A DNA stretch of 41,528 nucleotides from assembly GCA_017398335.1 (NCBI GenBank), contig JAFQGK010000068.1, positions 1 through 41,528 on the forward strand, in the 5' to 3' direction. The position numbers were made by a program, and so were the translations under genes. Below, piece by piece: positions 40,385 to 41,528 of this stretch (its first letter is position 1; the number at the start of each line of letters is the position of its first letter). Below the pieces are notes generated by a model, which saw only the letters and a list, made by a program, of their open reading frames with translations, made no database searches and was not told where the DNA came from. The stretch comes from Bacteroidales bacterium. Its GTDB lineage: Bacteria; Bacteroidota; Bacteroidia; Bacteroidales; UBA932.

Positions 40385-41528
40385 CTACTGAGCGATGAGC
40401 TCGAGGATGTGGCTTCTGAAGTCGTTCATATCCCTGATGTCATTGTAAGGGACGCGACGGCTTGATTCTGTTGTAAGTTCCTTGATGACAATACCTTCAT
40501 CCATAAGATAACGTCCGCTTACGATCTTTCCGTCAAGCTCGATCGGCTTGCCTTCAACTTCAGGTGCGACTTCCCTGATGAGATATTTCTTGTCCGGATC
40601 GAGTCCCTGAAGTTTGATGATTCTCTGATGCATCTTGCGGGTGAAGAGCATGCGGTATACGAAGGCAACTGCCTTATCCTTTGACTGATCCACATACATG
40701 AGGGATGCGTAGTCGCGTCTGCCTTCATAAGGGGATACGAGTTTATAGAGGTCTCCCTGCTGAACGACGTTTCTGATTCTCTTGTACTCGCTGATAGCGC
40801 GTTTTGCATATGCCTTTTCTGCCTCATTCAAGTCAGCAGGAACCATTTCCATACCCATTCTGCACATGGAGGCAACGTCGAAGCGGAACTTGAGAGGTGT
40901 ACGTCTCTGGGTGTATTTGTTCTGTGCCGAGCATACGTGGGCAGCGAGCATATTCGAAGGATAGAAGTTAAGGGCACCCCACTGGATGTAGATTCTGTGA
41001 AGAGCATCTGTCTGGTCGCTGGTCCACATTTCCTGGAAGTAAGGCATAAAGCCGTAGTTCATTCTGTATCCGCCTGACGAGCAGAGCTGGATGATGAGGT
41101 CAGGGTAGGTCTCACGCACTCTCTTGAGGATGTTCTGGAGTCCCAGATGATAGTCAACATAGAGGTTCGACTGATGGCTCTTCGGCAGATAAGGAGAGGA
41201 TGCGTTGAACATGGACATGTTGAAGTCCCATTTGATGTATGAGATTTCAGGGTTCTCCTTCATCAGGTTGTCAACCACTCCGTAGACGAAGTCCTGTACC
41301 TTAGGGTTGGTTAGATCAAGAAGAAGCTGGGTCTTTCCTCTTCCGTATGTAGGCTCGAAATGCTCGTTCTTGAGCACCCAGTCAGGGTGCTTCTCGTAAA
41401 GTTCGCTCTTGTAATTGACCATTTCCGGCTCAATCCAGATGCCGAACCTGAGGTTTCTGCCGTGAGCATATTCGATGAGCTTGCCAATGCCTTCAGGAAG
41501 TCTTTCGCGGCAGACTTCCCAGTCTCCA
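40385..41528 (-). CDS. GH36 alpha-galactosidase, 3' part (truncated by the window)
   Basis: The C-terminal ~381 residues of a GH36 family enzyme; the frame stays open to the right edge, so the N-terminal half of the usual ~700 residues is outside. Visible in the frame: GIWIEPEMVNYKSELYEKHPDW, YIKWDFN with the nucleophile Asp, the LIIQLCSSGGYRMNYG segment, and WTSDQTDALHRIYIQ with the acid/base Asp. The C-terminal beta domain ends in SRRVPYNDIRDMNDFRS. It would release galactose from raffinose-type sugars or galactomannan. A start at 41422 would cut the catalytic domain and is not used. Tail to tail with nfeD. Confidence 0.9.
   Translation of the reverse strand, partial: GDWEVCRERLPEGIGKLIEYAHGRNLRFGIWIEPEMVNYKSELYEKHPDWVLKNEHFEPTYGRGKTQLLLDLTNPKVQDFVYGVVDNLMKENPEISYIKWDFNMSMFNASSPYLPKSHQSNLYVDYHLGLQNILKRVRETYPDLIIQLCSSGGYRMNYGFMPYFQEMWTSDQTDALHRIYIQWGALNFYPSNMLAAHVCSAQNKYTQRRTPLKFRFDVASMCRMGMEMVPADLNEAEKAYAKRAISEYKRIRNVVQQGDLYKLVSPYEGRRDYASLMYVDQSKDKAVAFVYRMLFTRKMHQRIIKLQGLDPDKKYLIREVAPEVEGKPIELDGKIVSGRYLMDEGIVIKELTTESSRRVPYNDIRDMNDFRSHILELIAQ

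Overview
The window is a piece of a Bacteroidales-type chromosome (phylum Bacteroidota). The indicators are a fimbrillin (FimA/Mfa1-type) pilus operon with DUF3575 and DUF5119 partners, promoters of the Bacteroidetes form TTTG-N18..20-TAnnTTTG, weak Shine-Dalgarno sequences, a DUF3467 gene, and a cysteate synthase of the kind found in sulfonolipid-producing Bacteroidales. I cannot name the genus. No rRNA, tRNA, CRISPR array, phage genes or replication origin were seen.

Layout. 1-600 is a palindromic repeat array that continues past the left edge. 663-11098 (minus strand) is an eight-gene fimbrial operon: DUF3575 - DUF5119 anchor - DUF3575 - large OmpA-like lipoprotein - three fimbrillins - a 923-residue tip-like lipoprotein, ending in a hairpin terminator beside the array. 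11186-16178 holds minus-strand metabolic genes (SDR, ALDH, second SDR, KdsC-like phosphatase, DUF3467) and the plus-strand maf gene. Just upstream of maf is a well-supported candidate small RNA with its own promoter and terminator. 16320-21472 is the plus-strand run valS - thioesterase - tatA - ABC-F ATPase; tatA (57 aa) overlaps the ABC-F gene. A structured REP-like element follows, then rlmB and an M19 dipeptidase. 23439-27315 (minus) carries an EamA transporter, cinA, pyrD and an XRE regulator. 27825-30273 (plus) carries queA and an acyltransferase.

30282-30800 is a compact unit: a GIY-YIG nuclease gene squeezed between palindromes of the same families as the array at the left edge, placed exactly between two convergent genes. 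It looks like a nuclease-plus-palindrome mobile unit.

30801-38966 (minus) is one tightly packed cluster: Na+/Ca2+ antiporter - HdrC-like - HdrB-like - HdrA-like - HdrC-like - membrane HdrE/HdrD-like fusion - cysteate synthase - MscS channel. The Hdr order C1-B1-A-C2-B2 and the short HdrA match the sulfite-producing sHdr systems of sulfur oxidisers, and the next gene encodes a sulfite-consuming enzyme. I infer a redox module tied to sulfonate (probably sulfonolipid) synthesis; this is the most interesting biological hypothesis here. The window ends with an NfeD-type membrane protease and the 3' part of a GH36 alpha-galactosidase that runs off the right edge.
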